DNA from: Halictus rubicundus | Lineage: Eukaryota > Arthropoda > Insecta > Hymenoptera > Halictidae | DNA: 64,000 nt | Direction of reading: 5' to 3' | Assembly (NCBI RefSeq): GCF_050948215.1 | Contig: NC_135149.1 | Span: forward strand, 12,195,001 to 12,259,000 | Shown here: piece after piece, positions 10,971-23,029 of the stretch | Layout: each line of letters opens with the position of its first letter | Numbering within the stretch: position 1 is the first letter of the stretch | Notes under the pieces: generated by a model | Seen by the model: the letters and a program-made list of their open reading frames with translations, nothing else | Databases searched by the model: none | Told to the model about the DNA's origin: nothing | Position numbers and translations under genes: made by a program

Positions 10971-12100
10971 TCGATGCTCGTTCAAACGGTGATACACGAC
11001 GTGCTCGTGTTTAGAGTCCAGAGCTTTGAGTACCGGGTTTGCCCTTTGACCCTTCGTGTCCTGACCGGCACCTTCGTGTGCCACATTCGGAGAAGGAGAA
11101 AATTCTACAGATCCTCCGAACCTTTTGAAAATGTTAACATGTTCGGATCGGTGCCTTGTTTTGCACGTGGTTGCGACGAACGTTTGGGAATAATGTGTGC
11201 AACGAACGATTCAGAAAAATTATGGGACACATGTTTAAGCGAAACGTTACTGACGAATGCTTGTTGCTGTTTGATATTGTTCGAGACTCTTCGGTGTCGT
11301 TGTTAGGAAGACGCGCAAGTGTTGTTCCGAACGAAACACATGTTTCTTTGTATTCAATGCAATTCTTCGTATATGCAGTCGTTTCGGAAGATTAAAAGCA
11401 TTTGCTCTGAATAAAATACATATGCAAAAGATCGAATTCAATTTAATTAAATGACGGACACTTGCGTTCCCGACGTCAAGATCGCGATAAATGTTTGTTA
11501 CTGTTTGAAGAATCTTGAGGTACCCAGCACGACGATAACGAAAGACGATGCAATGCTTCAATCTCTTGCATTTATTGCAACAAATGTTTGCTCTAGTATG
11601 AGAGTACAAGAAAAACCCAGAAGCACCGTCTTCAACGCGGCATCGTGCACAGATCCGACGATGCCACCAACCATACATCACCGCCCGCCCCCCTCAGAAC
11701 GGCACAAAGGCCCTGAGCAAGGCCGTAATTCAGGACACAAAGGGTTCAAAGTTTCTCTCGTTCCTCTCGTTGATTGTCGACTGTCTCGATTGAGCGCATA
11801 GTTTCCGTGGACTCTGATCCACGTTGTCGATCTCCTCGGAGACAGGGTCCTCGATGACGAAACTTCGGGCTCCCGTAAACCGATTAAACGAAACTTCGCC
11901 GGGCCCGGTAACATTGTTCGTCGAGGAGGAGAAGCAACGTGTCTCCTCGCGAGAGTGCTCGCACCGGTGCGGTGTTGAAATCGAAGAGGAGAGTTGGCCG
12001 GGCTCTCCCGTGACCCGTTCCAATTCAATTAAGCCGTGCCATCGATCCCTTAAATCAGCAGGCCAGGCGCGTCATTAGCATCGCGAGCCCGCTCGTAACA
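10971..12100. other. Non-coding stretch, no gene recognised
   Basis: Frames at 10947-11306, 11247-11681, 11451-11801 and 11678-12028 overlap on opposite strands and show no conserved motif, so I do not call them. No repeat family seen. Confidence 0.5.
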
Positions 12101-12660
12101 GTTTTATTGTTGCTCCTCGGGGCCGAGACGCGCGCAGAAAACGGCCGGATGAAACAACGGAGAGAGAGAGAGATCTCTCCCCCCTCCCTATCTTCGTCGC
12201 TCTTCTACGCTCCGGCGATATCTACGGGATCGTCGGAACGGATCTATCTCCCGGAGCGATGTAAATATTTACGAGGAATATCGTTGACTCGCGTGGAGAG
12301 TCGGCGAGGATCGTGCACGATCACTGCTACTCGCCAGTCGGAGTACGTGGATACGTGTGAGAGCACGTAAGAATCGCTCTGTCGCGTCGTCGCGCTCGTG
12401 AGAAACTTCGCGCGCCGGATCCGCGATCCAACGTCGATCCAAACGAGCCGGTTCGATTCGTAGGCGAACGCGTCCGAGCGGTACCGATATCTTCTCCGCA
12501 TTGCTGATAGTGCCGATGGATTAGTGCTCGGCCAGTGTTTGTGACTCGTGTTCGCCGACCTCGTGATACGACGCGATAACAATGGTATTCTCGCTGTGGC
12601 AGTGATCTGCAGATCGCGTATTATTTCGCGGGGAACAGCGGTTCTTTCTTGCAAATGTGG
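12101..12660 (+). promoter_or_regulatory. CpG-rich, GAGA-containing block, possible promoter and leader
   Basis: A short GA run (12160-12173) is followed by a pyrimidine stretch and then about 400 bp of CpG-rich DNA. GAGA-type tracts next to CpG-rich DNA are common at insect developmental promoters. A short frame begins ATGGTATTCTCGCTG at 12582 and stops after seven codons. No coding exon follows that I can support. Confidence 0.3.
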
Positions 12661-12954
12661 GATCGTTGTGAACAGTTATCGAGTTGCTATCCAGCAATGA
12701 GGATGGTACTAATAAGGGTGGCTCCAGGAGAAACGAGGGAACGGCACGTGAATGTTCTAGTTGTGATTTATTTGAAGAGGGCGACACTGTTTTTCTGTTT
12801 GTTGCAAAATGAAAATTTTACGGTATACTTGTGTCTAGTGACTCGAGAAATGGCGGGGACGATAGTCATTTAATCGCGTAACGCGGGAGTGAAGTAACAA
12901 CGGTACACGGAACTTGAATGTTCTAGTTTTGATTTATAGAAGCATTGCTACAAA

Positions 12955-13220
12955 ATTCGTGAAGTCACTTGACCCTCGGACACCTGCGAGTTCTATGCCG
13001 GAGTCATTTCTGACCCACGTCGATATTTCACTACAATTTTCTTCCGATACAAGGCGACGACTTGGGACCGGCTTTCGTCGTATTTCGGATAAAGAAGAGG
13101 GGATAGTGATTTTCTTATTTCGAAATAAAACGCGTCGTCTTATATCGGAATAAAATTGTACGTATTGACGGTCGCTCGAGCTTAGTCCCACTGCGACCGG
13201 TCACGAGTAACTCCGGCATA
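12955..13220. repeat. Low-copy repeat sharing a block with 34640-34700
   Basis: GACCCTCGGACACCTGCGAG and TCTATGCCGGAGTCAT resemble AACCCTCGGACTCCTGCGAG and CCTATGCCGGGGTCAT at 34641-34683. In the second locus the block begins at TTAA, so both may be decayed ends of a TTAA-target element. A second GGAGT...TATGCC-type word lies inverted near 13210, weakly suggesting a pair of ends. The right boundary is not certain. Confidence 0.4.
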
Positions 13221-16200
13221 GCATATTTAATATGATACAAAAGTGGTGCAGCTGTTGCGCATAGATCAGAAGCAGTCTTTCTATACTTCGCGAATTCTAT
13301 ACAATTATCGCAGCGAGGACAGCGCTACTGCTGGATGGTGGGGATAACAAAGCGCTAACTAACGAGGCAGGAAGCTCAATACTAATCTCCCTACTCAATA
13401 AAACCAGCAAACTCCGCTATTAAATCTGATTAAACCTCTCGCATCGTAGTGCGTCGCAGTAGAACGATTTTCAAAAGGGATACAAAAACATTCCGCTCTC
13501 CGGGACTTGTGACGGATTATCTGCCACACGATCGCCGACAGTTAGGCGAATTGCAACAGTTCTCGAGCTGACGAAACGCAGGAAGCTCGCCTCCATCGAA
13601 CGCGCAGGCATCCGCTCAGAAAATGTCTCTCGTCTCGAGTTTCGCCGTCAGGCTTCTCAACGCTGACCCCCCAGAGGAATAGTTGAAATTTATGCGTACC
13701 CGGCCGCGGTTAGGGGCAGAGCGAACCCATAATATACATCGGTGAGCATTCTTGCCGGTGTTTCGGATCGTCCTCTAACGGCGGCGCAAGGTAAATCGCG
13801 GACAGAGGCGAACGGGGCCCACGTGAGAACGAAGCCGGACATTTCTTCGGCGCATAGCTCGGGGGAGGATAAACGACCTCTCGCTCGAGATCGAGATTAC
13901 ACTGGCGGTAAAACCTCGCTAGATCCCGTGTACGACTCTAATTTAACCGTTGGTCACCGTTGTTCGATGGGACATCGTATTGGCCGAACCGTTCTACGAG
14001 AACCTACGGTTGTTTTGAGCTCTTTAGCAGCTCCTCCAAGTTCACCATCTTGCTTCTACCTTCGTTTAGAACATTCCCCCTGTTTTAGAATTTTATTCTT
14101 TGCTGGATTTGCTGGCGTTATTTTCACCGCGCTAGCTATGATTCTCTCCAACATTAGAGAATTCGTAGACGTAAAATTTGTTTATGCTTTCCATTAACCC
14201 CTTGCACTACTATTCGTTTGGTGATTATAATGATTACAAATTCTTTTATATCTGTTGTATGGCAATGTTTTCTCCAAAGGATACGTATCAACTACAACAA
14301 AATAGAATTTTATTTTGGTTTAAAGGGAATTAATAACATACTAAATGCTTGTTCTACACTTTAGAATTTAATTTTTTGACTCGGTTATTAATCATTGTTT
14401 CTCTTTTCTGACTCTGTCTCTCAAGAAGAGAATGCCTCTGTGCTTGTTAAAATTGTGTTACTTTTTATGATTATTTTAACGAAAGAATTTTGTATGTTCA
14501 TTTTCGATGTTACAACATTTTATGATCTCAGTAACTTTAATTTCGACTGGAGAAGGAACGAGATTCATTGTAATACGCCTAGAATTGGACATAGTTAAAC
14601 ATTTTTGTATAAATAAAAAGTTCCAATCCCATAGCTGCGCCGCATAACGGCAAATTTCGCAGAATTCGCAAATAATCGATCGCGATCGCGTTCACAGCAT
14701 CCTCGGCCGGGCCGCGCTAAGCCCTTTATTCTCCGCAGAATATAATAAACGAACCGCTTAATGGCCGCAGTAAATCTCTTTCTAATTATCGTTCCTTTCC
14801 GAATAGTCCATAGGCGCTCTCGCGCAACCGTGCCCCTAATAATCGTAAATAATTCGTTATCGAAAATATCATTTTCGCGCGGACATTGTTTCTCGGTATT
14901 TCTAAACCGGGCGATCGCGATCTCACGCGCCGTCGATGAAGCAGTATCTCGAGGTTTTTAACGAGACGGCGCGGCGAGCAGCCGGTCGGCAAGTTTTACT
15001 TCGCGATCGGTTGCGAAATCGACTCTACGGGAACAATCGAGCGTTTCGTAACACGCGTGACGCGCATCTGCACGCGTCGTCCCGTGCCGGGAATAAACGT
15101 CGCCAGGAAGCCTCGCAGTATACAAAGGATCTTCGTAAACGAGAATCCGCCGTTTCCACTGGCAGAAATCGTGCACTGCCATTGTGCGTACGGGTTCGCA
15201 GCGCTCGACACGTTCCGCTCGAAACGCTAATTCGTGATCGCGGCCCACGCGTGTCCGGCAATCACTGACAATTCACCGGCTGACGTCGTTATCGGCCCCG
15301 ACCCTGACGATACCGTGTCGAGGATTTTAATCTTCCCACGAATCGCGACCACAAGCCTCTCGGGCCGCCATCGATCTCCTTTCTTTGACCCCGAACGCCC
15401 CGCTATCTGCGGAGACCGCTAATTCTCTAGGACGACAGATTTTTATTGGCGAAAATTTATGGCCGCGCCTGCTCCCTGACTCCGCTTTTATTATTTTCTC
15501 GAGGCTTCTCTCTGTGGCGCGATGAAATTCTTCCGATTGCGAAAGATAGAGCTGTCTTCAGGCGATACAGAGAATGTATGCAGAAGTTGCAGTCTTTTTT
15601 TTCATTCTCGTTTATTTATGCGCGATGAGGTGTATTACCAGTTGATGGAAGACAGAGAAGATTGCGACTATCATAATTGTCGGTCAGTATCCATGAATTT
15701 GCTGTTCAAAATTTCGAGAATCTAAAACAAAAATTTTCCAAAATTGAATAATTCGAGAGATAAGTTGTGGTAACAGGAATGTGTGTCTTTCCTTAATGAT
15801 GTACATTTGCTTAAAACTTCTTTTTATTAAAAGCTCGCATGTAATGCATAGCGCAAAGTCTTGTTTTGAGAAAATATATTGGAATCATCGCGAAGCACAC
15901 TCGAAAAAGTTCTCCCGCGCGAAGGTTTAATAAAAGTCTGATGCTGCAGTGCTCATTAAATTGTTTGATCGAAAAATCTCGCGAACTCGTTAAAGACTTC
16001 GTGATGAAGTCCTAGGGTTAACGTGGAACTTCAAATTGAACTTTGTTTGAATTTTTAATGGACGTTATAACTTCATTAAGGTGTAACCAATTTCGATCCC
16101 TCCTTTGAATAGTAAAGTCGTCCTAAATATTCTGTACGAGTTAGGATTGACTGGAGATGTTGCTCTATATTAATCATTACCGTCATATAACATTTACATC

Positions 16201-16282
16201 CATCGTGATACGACTTAAAATTAATTAGCGTTTCAATTGTAACGATAGCTGAATATCTCATGCAGGTTACTATGTAACCAAG
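13221..16282. other. Non-coding stretch, no gene recognised
   Basis: The frame at 13742-14197 (+, 151 codons, GTG start) ends in a hydrophobic segment, but it lacks ATG, a splice pattern and family resemblance. The frame at 14936-15268 lies in CpG-rich DNA where both strands are open. The block 14640-14960 mixes TAAT words with CpG and could be a regulatory element. TTAACCCCTTGCAC at 14195 resembles a solo piggyBac-type end. Confidence 0.5.
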
Positions 16283-16284
16283 TA

Positions 16285-16348
16285 CAGCGGGGATAATTCC
16301 GCGACATTTATCATCCATGCCTTGGCGACATATATAGAGAAATCACTG
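16285..16348 (+). mobile_element. Short family A MITE relic (64 bp); matches the empty target site of the nested insertion
   Basis: It starts CAGCGGGGATAATTCCGCG after TA and ends AGAGAAATCACTG before TA. It keeps only the terminal part of the family A consensus; the interior appears deleted. Its uninterrupted GGCGACATATATAGAGAA is the unoccupied form of the site into which the 401-bp element inserted at 6787. Confidence 0.75.
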
Positions 16349-19255
16349 TATATGGTTTGTTTGCGATGCAAAATAGCATGAAATAGTACCTTGAAATTAA
16401 CTGTCAATGGCCTCCTGCGGTGATAACCCGAGTCGAGTAAATTATTATTTTAATTTGACGGAGATTATGGTTGGATCAGCTTATTTAAATCCTTCTTCTG
16501 GATGATAGGGGCTATTTAAAAATTTTGTACGTGTTGAAATAGATTGGGAATAAAATTCTATATAATAAATACTATGATTCTAAAATTAAGTAGAAATAAA
16601 ATGTTATTTCAATTTTTTATGGGTATTATAACCTTGGCGAAATTTTTAACAAATTTAAGTCCCTTCTATAGACTATAAATTCGCATAAATTATTAAATAT
16701 ACCACATCGCATAAAAATTCGAACCGACTAAAATCTCGTATGAATATTTAATAAAGATTCTTGTTAGATTGGTTTGTAACCGATTAAAATCCTTTCGTTA
16801 ACAGAGATTGTTGTCCGTTCGATCTGCAACTAACACGAATCATTGTCGTTTGATTGATTTGTATCTACCACGGGTCGATTCGTTGAAGTATATGAGATTG
16901 CTTTAAGAGTATACATCAAAGATTAGGATCGCTCAAGAACGGTCTGCGTAAAATCTGCCAGCCGAGTAACAGGCTCGGCTCTCAATTAAACGGTAACTCG
17001 TATAGCGATGCTCCCAAAGGGGACGAACATTTCCCAGGCCTAAGCAGGCATTACCGAACGGCCGATCGAGTCAAGAAAGCCCATCGTTTACCGCGAATAA
17101 GAGATTCCTCGGATTCCCTCGGCGGATTTCTCCCGTGCCATCCTGTGTGGCCGTGTCTCGTCCATTTATTCGTCCGATGCGGCTCTCGCGCGTTCGATCC
17201 GGGAATTTACGCGACAGATTAACAGCGGTGTATCGATAGTGTCTGGTGTCGATAAGAATCTCGTGGAGAAATCGGTCAGCACGAGCCGTGAGAACCCCGA
17301 TCACACTGATTTCTCCGGTGTCATTGAGAAACCATAGACATTTTACGGTGCCGTATCAATGGCCGGCCGAGATCCGACATCCAAGTACCCGGCTTGAAAC
17401 ACGAGATGCCACCGGCGGAAGTGCCCGGTTGTTATGCGAAAAAATTCGCGAAAGGAACGGTGCAGGAGGAGGGGTAGGATGGAGGGGAAGGGCAGAGCCG
17501 GTAATTTCGCGTGGGCGTTGGAACTAGTTATCGAAGGCTGCGAAACGAGGCACCAGGCCTCTACGACGGAACGCCGGGGAAATGGCAGATTCGATCGAAC
17601 GCGAGGAATTCCCGTCCGGGGAATCACGGGGTCCAATTTAATTAAAATCGCCGGCAAATTAGTAAACATCCGGCCCATCCGTTTTCATTAAGAACCGGTC
17701 CCGCATCGACGAGTTGTTCCAACATTATTCGCACCATCGATCCCTTAATCTACCGTGTTTTCCTCGCTCGGGATCGATTTCGACAAATCTCATAGCGACG
17801 ACTCGCGCAATTTCATTTAACCCTTTCACGACGTACATTGACCGTGAGTATGTCAGAGATTCGAGATGAGAACCCGACTATTCAGGGTAGGGATGTTCCA
17901 TTCCAAGATATCGATCTTTTGAGTCGATTACGCCTCGATTTTTTTTTCTTTGCCGAAAAATCAATCTGAAGATAAATCAAATTCAGAACAGGAAAAACGT
18001 TCGCAGAATTCGGAAATACTGTTCAAACCTTTTTAACTAAATGGCGTTACTAAAAAATTAATGTCTATGTATTATATGTATCTTGCAATTAATGCGGACA
18101 ATTTTGCATAAGAGTCTCCAGTCTATTATCTATTAAAATATCGTAATATATTATTGTGAAGAACGTTTTAATTGTGGAGATGCTCTCGATTGTTTCCGGT
18201 TCGGTTGCTTGTACAATTCTGTTCGGCTGTTATTGGAGTCGTTAATTATGTGCTGAAGGAGCTGTTTAGTAATGTATGTTTTGCTGGCACTGTAGTTAAA
18301 ACAGGAAATGGATACATCAGAGTTAATAATGATACTGGACGACGTAAATTAACTTGGCAATCGTATAATGCAGTTTAGATCGTTATGCGCATACTATTAC
18401 CATTTAACAACGCAATTATCGTCTCTAATGGAATATATACGTGGAAGATATGTCACAGCATAACGAAAACAACTGCAGATTCAGAAATATTATAGAGGTG
18501 TTCGAAGAAGTGACACAAATACTAAATTATTTTTTATTGCTCCTCGTTCCTCCAAAACAATTGTACATTCAGCTATTGATAGATTGAGGCAACGAAAACT
18601 TATTTATTTTCAACAAACAGCGAAACGGTACAAAAATTAATGAGAAACAGCGACAGATCTAGAGAAATTAAAAAAAATGTTTCTACAAGAGAGGTGTAAT
18701 TTTTAAATCATTCTTCAAATGTCTCCCTATAGAAGGATAAGATAGTTTAAGATTGGCAGTCAGAAAAACAGTGAGTAACCATAAGAAAACACTAGAACTG
18801 CTCCCCGAAAAATAGATGATAGACGAAACATGTTAGGGAGCGTTTCCCTGTCTCTGTAACTGTTCACATCGTGTCCCCAGTGGCAATGCTGGAGTCCTAG
18901 CTCTGACTGGTGATTTTCTGATAGTTTGACGGATGATCGACGAAAGTGCAGCCGTTGAAGGAGCATAGCGCGCCAGATTCGCGTGCGAAAGAGGGCAGGA
19001 AGGGATCGATATCGCTCTCGAAAGGATCCCGCGGGCCAATCTACGGCGAGTCACGCGAAATCGGGGCGTGGATGCGCGGACGAAAGATCACGTGCGGTGT
19101 GTCGCACGCCAGTATCTGCGAAGGCCGTGGTTTATCCTGGTTTCTCAGTGCGGCACGGGACCATCGCAAAACCAGCTGCGTCCGTCGATTTCATTCGTTG
19201 ACTTTTTTTCACTGCATGCCCGTCGCAACGTCGGATTAATTACGGGACGAGCCGT
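16349..19255. other. Non-coding stretch, no gene recognised
   Basis: AT-rich up to about 16950, CpG-rich at 17050-17700, AT-rich again to 18950. Frames in the CpG part overlap on both strands. TTAACCCTTTCACGACG at 17818 looks like a solo TTAA-type end. AGGGTAGGGATGTTCCATTC near 17884 shares GGATGTTCCAYTYC with 52309, perhaps remains of another element. Confidence 0.5.
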
Positions 19256-19560
19256 TGGACACGGGGACGAGATATCGGTCCCGGTGATTGGTCGGTCGAA
19301 TAATGCCGGCGGGAGTAAAAAGTGAGCTGTTGGGTACGACACGTGCAGCGGCAGAAGCGGCGGCTGCAGTTGCAGTCGCAGCGTCGCTCGACCTTCCGTC
19401 GTACTTCGCGCCGCGCGTCATCGACTATTTATGCGTCGAAAAAGACGCGACGATGCGCTCTGAAACGCAGCCGACACCGGACCAATGAGAGTAAAAAGGC
19501 TGGCGACATTTGAAGACGTTCGAGCGACGAGTCAGCGCCGCGATCAGGCGCCTGGTTTTC
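19256..19560 (+). promoter_or_regulatory. CpG-rich promoter-like block
   Basis: CpG-dense DNA with GATTGGTCGG (reverse CCAAT box, about 19285) and GACCAATGAG (CCAAT box, about 19479), followed by ACGAGTCAGCGCC near 19528, which could hold a start site. Two small frames lie in or just after this block. The orientation is inferred from the small frame at 19589. No TATA box is evident. Confidence 0.35.
19303..19488 (+). CDS. Possible small protein, Ala-rich, 61 aa
   Basis: An ATG frame in the CpG-rich block. It starts MPAGVKSELLG, continues with an Ala/Val-rich helix-like stretch at residues 13-27, then SLDLPSYFAPRVIDYLC, and ends with a polar tail TMRSETQPTPDQ. The composition is more protein-like than most CpG-driven frames because it has few arginines and mixed charge. 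It could be real, an upstream frame in a leader, or chance. It ends 100 bases before the ATG of the next small frame on the same strand. I do not recognise a family. Confidence 0.22.
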   Translation: MPAGVKSELLGTTRAAAEAAAAVAVAASLDLPSYFAPRVIDYLCVEKDATMRSETQPTPDQ

Positions 19561-19588
19561 TTGGCCTAGGTCGGAGAATGACTAAGGG

Positions 19589-19738
19589 ATGAAGGCTAAG
19601 TTGTCGCGGAAAGAGCTGGACGACCTCTTCAGCGAGGTAGGGCTGAATGACTCACCTGATTCTTTCGTTGATTACATGATCGACGGCGATGTCCTATGCC
19701 GAATACACATGGTAGATCACTTGGAACTTGCTACCTAA
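19589..19738 (+). CDS. Possible small acidic protein, 49 aa
   Basis: The frame reads MKAKLSRKELDDLFSEVGLN and then an acidic, mixed segment ending HMVDHLELAT before TAA. The composition (many D, E, L; few R) differs from chance frames in this window. A four-codon upstream frame (19578-19592) ends in a TGA that overlaps this ATG as ATGA. A possible splice donor (GAG then GTAGGG, about 19637) would cut the frame after 16 codons, so this may instead be a first exon. No family recognised. The promoter-like block just upstream supports transcription in this direction. Confidence 0.4.
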   Translation: MKAKLSRKELDDLFSEVGLNDSPDSFVDYMIDGDVLCRIHMVDHLELAT

Positions 19739-19857
19739 ACATCTCCTTCCATTGTGACGATATGTAAACTGTATTGATCTATTGAAATAGTATAGAAACA
19801 ATTTTTTTTATTTTGCCTCGACTAACGATGACGTTTAGGTAGCTTGTCTGTAAGTGG
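19726..19857. repeat. Short inverted repeat across the end of the small frame
   Basis: CTTGCTACCTAAAC at 19726 and its near reverse complement GTTTAGGTAGCTTG at 19842 are separated by about 100 AT-rich bases. The left arm overlaps the last codons and stop of the small frame. A transcript could fold here. It may be chance or the trace of an element. Confidence 0.35.
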
Positions 19858-19859
19858 AC

Positions 19860-21917
19860 AACACTGTATGAATTATTTCATAGACCCTATAAATAATTAT
19901 AATTTTTCTGTAATATTTCTGAAAGGTTCAGTACATTAGCATAATTATAGCTATTAGTTTACGATGAATCATTGTACGAAATTTCTCAGTATCCACGATA
20001 GAAAAAATCGGGAAATATCACTGGATGAACACAATAAGTCAAAAATAAAACGTTATAATAAGGTTTTACTTGTAGTTTATTAAACGATATAATTTTAGTT
20101 TAAAAAACGATTAAATGCACAATTGAATGTTGTAATACAAGTTTCTCTTTTTAAAGAAACACGAGTTTAAAGGCTCAGAAGACCTGCGTGCCAGCGGCTG
20201 GCGTGTCTGTGCACGGCTGACTGTTTCTACTTTGTCTATATACGCCGCAGCACGCGCGCTCGAGCAATATGGAAGTTTGGTTAACAGACACATTTTCTTC
20301 TACACTTTCGACTGATTTTTAATAACAATTTAGCCATCTGGTTTCCAAAGGGCTGCTATATGAATCTGAGGACACCCTCAGAGTTAGTATAGAATACTAA
20401 CGGTTAAGGTTTTGTATTTCATCTTCTAAGAGTATGGGAGGAAATTCGCATTACTCATCGGATAACTTGATACCAGGATACGATTACATTTCCAATGAAA
20501 ATTAATAAAGAAACCAAGGTGTGCTCACGATTAATATCTGTCCATCTCGTTACGATCGTTACAATTTAATCATAGTTGAGTTACAAATATTAAAAAGAAA
20601 TTATTTGTATTTAAAATTGGAAATATTTGAATCTTTAGAGAATTTTTTTAATAACGTGGCAATTGAAAAATCTCATTGTTATCTTCAGGACTAATCGAAA
20701 TATGACAAAGTTATCGATTCTTACAATATACACTCCGGTCTACCAACCATTTCAATAAGGATCAAGATTAAGAAAAATCGTTGGATTTTTAGCTCAGCAA
20801 ATCATCTCCCAAAAAAAAATCTTCCAACACGTTTCCCTAACTGCGGACATGCCAACGAAAGGAAGTAACACTTGCCAAGCGGCACATTACTATCTGCAGC
20901 CGGCTATCTACCTTCTCCGAGGAACGGCCAGCTAATTGACACGCTATCATCGATTTCCAATCGGGCCGGTGTAATTAATAATAATTGAATCTAAAATGTA
21001 ACGAGTCGAAAGGCATTGATAAATTGATTACACGATTGCGCGCGATCTCCCGGCTTCCTCTCCCCTCCGTCCCTTTTTTTTTCGCCCCCGGAATTAATTA
21101 GGAACACGGCTCAGCGAACGTTTCCTCATTGTGCCCGGGGAGAGAACACGTTGCTCCACATTCCCTCGTGTTTTCCTTTATCGACGTCGATATCTGGCCA
21201 TTGAGATCACACTATAAGATCAACCGTTATCTATCACGTAATTCCCTCACACATGATCGCCTGTCTGCCGCTGTGTGCGTGCGCCGGTATCCGTGAACGA
21301 GACAGCTCACGCGTGTGCGCGCACACATGCAACTCGGTCGAGTGACTTACGAGCAACACGGAAATTGATTGCACCGCATTGACGCCTGTGTGCAACTGAA
21401 CGACCTCTCCTCCAGCACGGCCACCTTTTTCTCCATCCTTTCAGCGCGGGGTGTCTGTTATTGCTTAAACGATCGCCTGCCACCCCGGATTACAGACAAT
21501 TCGACCTTCTTGCCCCTTTTCTGACAATTATTTGCACCAGCGACTCTCTGAACATTCTAATCAGCCTGGCTGAATATTGTCAGCGTTACTATTTTAGACA
21601 ATTTTTGTCTCCACATGTGCAATTCACTTTCATTTTCCTGTCGATTTCACAGTTTTCGCGATACCGAGCATATACTATGGTCTATGCATCGGTTTATTAG
21701 TGAACGACGTGAATCATTTCATTTGAGACTCATCCCATCTTCTTGGAAGAATGAGTTTTAAAAATTTAATTATTTATTATTTTGTGAATTTGAGATCCAC
21801 CTTTATCACATTTTATTGTCAAATTGAGTTTAAAGCTCATTTTACATTTCAAATTTTCCTTGATAATTATATCATCGGCAGACAAAAAAGTATAGAAAAA
21901 ATTTTATTTGAAACAGT
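19860..21917. other. Non-coding stretch with TAAT-rich regulatory-like DNA
   Basis: AT-rich to 20850. From 20880 to 21350 the DNA mixes CpG with homeodomain-type words (AATTGA, TAATTAATAATAATTG, TTGATTACACG), a texture typical of insect developmental enhancers; this is an inference. No coding exon. Confidence 0.4.
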
Positions 21918-21920
21918 ATA

Positions 21921-22164
21921 GGGTAAGGGACCCAATTACTGTGCCTATATCAATTACAGTTCTTATAATGAGTGATAAAAAAGAGATATTAAATTTTTCA
22001 CTAAAATCAGTTAATATATATGACATATATTTCTTTTTTAATATTCATTATGCTTTAAAAACAAGTATAATTAATATAGGCACTGTAATAGGTGCCTCCA
22101 CAGCAATTGGGTCCCTTGTCCTAAAAGAAATTGGTACCTCCCACAGTAATTGGGTCCCTTACCC
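21921..22164. mobile_element. Foldback MITE, TA flanks (244 bp)
   Basis: The left end GGGTAAGGGACCCAATTACT and the right end AGTAATTGGGTCCCTTACCC are perfect reverse complements, extended by TGTG/CACA. TA lies on both sides (21919-21920 and 22165-22166). A second, diverged copy of the right end (GCAATTGGGTCCCTTGTCC) lies just inside at about 22104, so the right terminus was duplicated. The 88-codon frame across it (21908-22174) is a by-product of the repeat. Confidence 0.85.
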
Positions 22165-22166
22165 TA

Positions 22167-22835
22167 AATCCTAATACCTATGTTATTTTATCAATTTTTT
22201 CTAGTTTCTAGTTTGTGCAGATTTGGCAAATGAGTGATTCGCAATTTACCACCGCTCAACTTCAGTTTCTGGACTGGGTAAACGTATTTGCTGGATTGGT
22301 TTTATGTTCGGTTTAGGGTTGAGTTAGAGCTGGGTGTGCGACAGTATACTGACGCAATTGCGTGTGTCTCGCGACACAATTTGCATACCGCGCCGATCGT
22401 GGACGAAACACGTATCTCACGACGCCGCTCGTTTTTACAGCCGATCGACGATAAGCCTTTACGACGCGGCACTTTAATGGAACACGCCGGCAGACTCTCG
22501 TAAAGATCTGTACTATGACCCCTGTAATTGCTCGCCGGACATCCCCACCACTCTCTGTACTGGGTGTTTTACGAGACTCGTGTCAAGGTTAGGCTGTTTT
22601 CCCGCGTCTGACACTGTTCGCAGCTGCTGATCGCAATTATACCGATGTGCTGCAGATTTCGTAAATTCCAAAGTCTTCAAATCGTTTGTAAGACTCGCGA
22701 ATCAGAAAACATTCTCCGTGAAAAAATGTATCAAAAATTTCGTGTAAAATTGGCTCGAAGAAATTGGCACTACAATTTATTTCTAAATGTTTCTTCGCGT
22801 ATTTTCTGTTAAGTTTCTTGAAGAAGCATGCTTGT
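22167..22835. other. Non-coding stretch, no gene recognised
   Basis: Mixed composition with no supported frame, repeat or splice pattern. Confidence 0.5.
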
Positions 22836-23020
22836 CGTTTGAATCATCCTGCACATTTTTCTGAAACGGTTAATTGTGAGAAGACCCTCCATGAAGTAAC
22901 GAATGAAAAATTTACAGTCGAAATTGTATTTTCAAGAAGCCGGGCAATTTATTATTTACTTATTAAAATACTCGTGTCATATCCCCAACTCATCGTTTGA
23001 ATCATCCTGTACATTTTCCA
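22836..23020 (+). repeat. Direct repeat pair, 158-bp spacing
   Basis: CGTTTGAATCATCCTGCACA (22836) and CGTTTGAATCATCCTGTACA (22994) are nearly identical and in the same orientation. Read on the other strand, TACAGGATGATTCAAACG resembles a Tc1/mariner-type end. This may be two element ends or a two-unit tandem duplication. Confidence 0.55.
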
Positions 23021-23029
23021 CAAAATACC

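Noticed and set aside
13742..14197. 151-codon frame ending in a possible membrane segment
   Set aside because: It has a GTG start at a donor-like GTGAGC and no upstream ATG in frame. The hydrophobic tail lies in T-rich DNA. There is not enough to call a gene.
21921..22164. CCCTAA/TTAGGG words at the element ends as possible telomeric repeat
   Set aside because: Only single occurrences at the inverted ends. Insect telomeric DNA is tandem TTAGG, and no such array is present.
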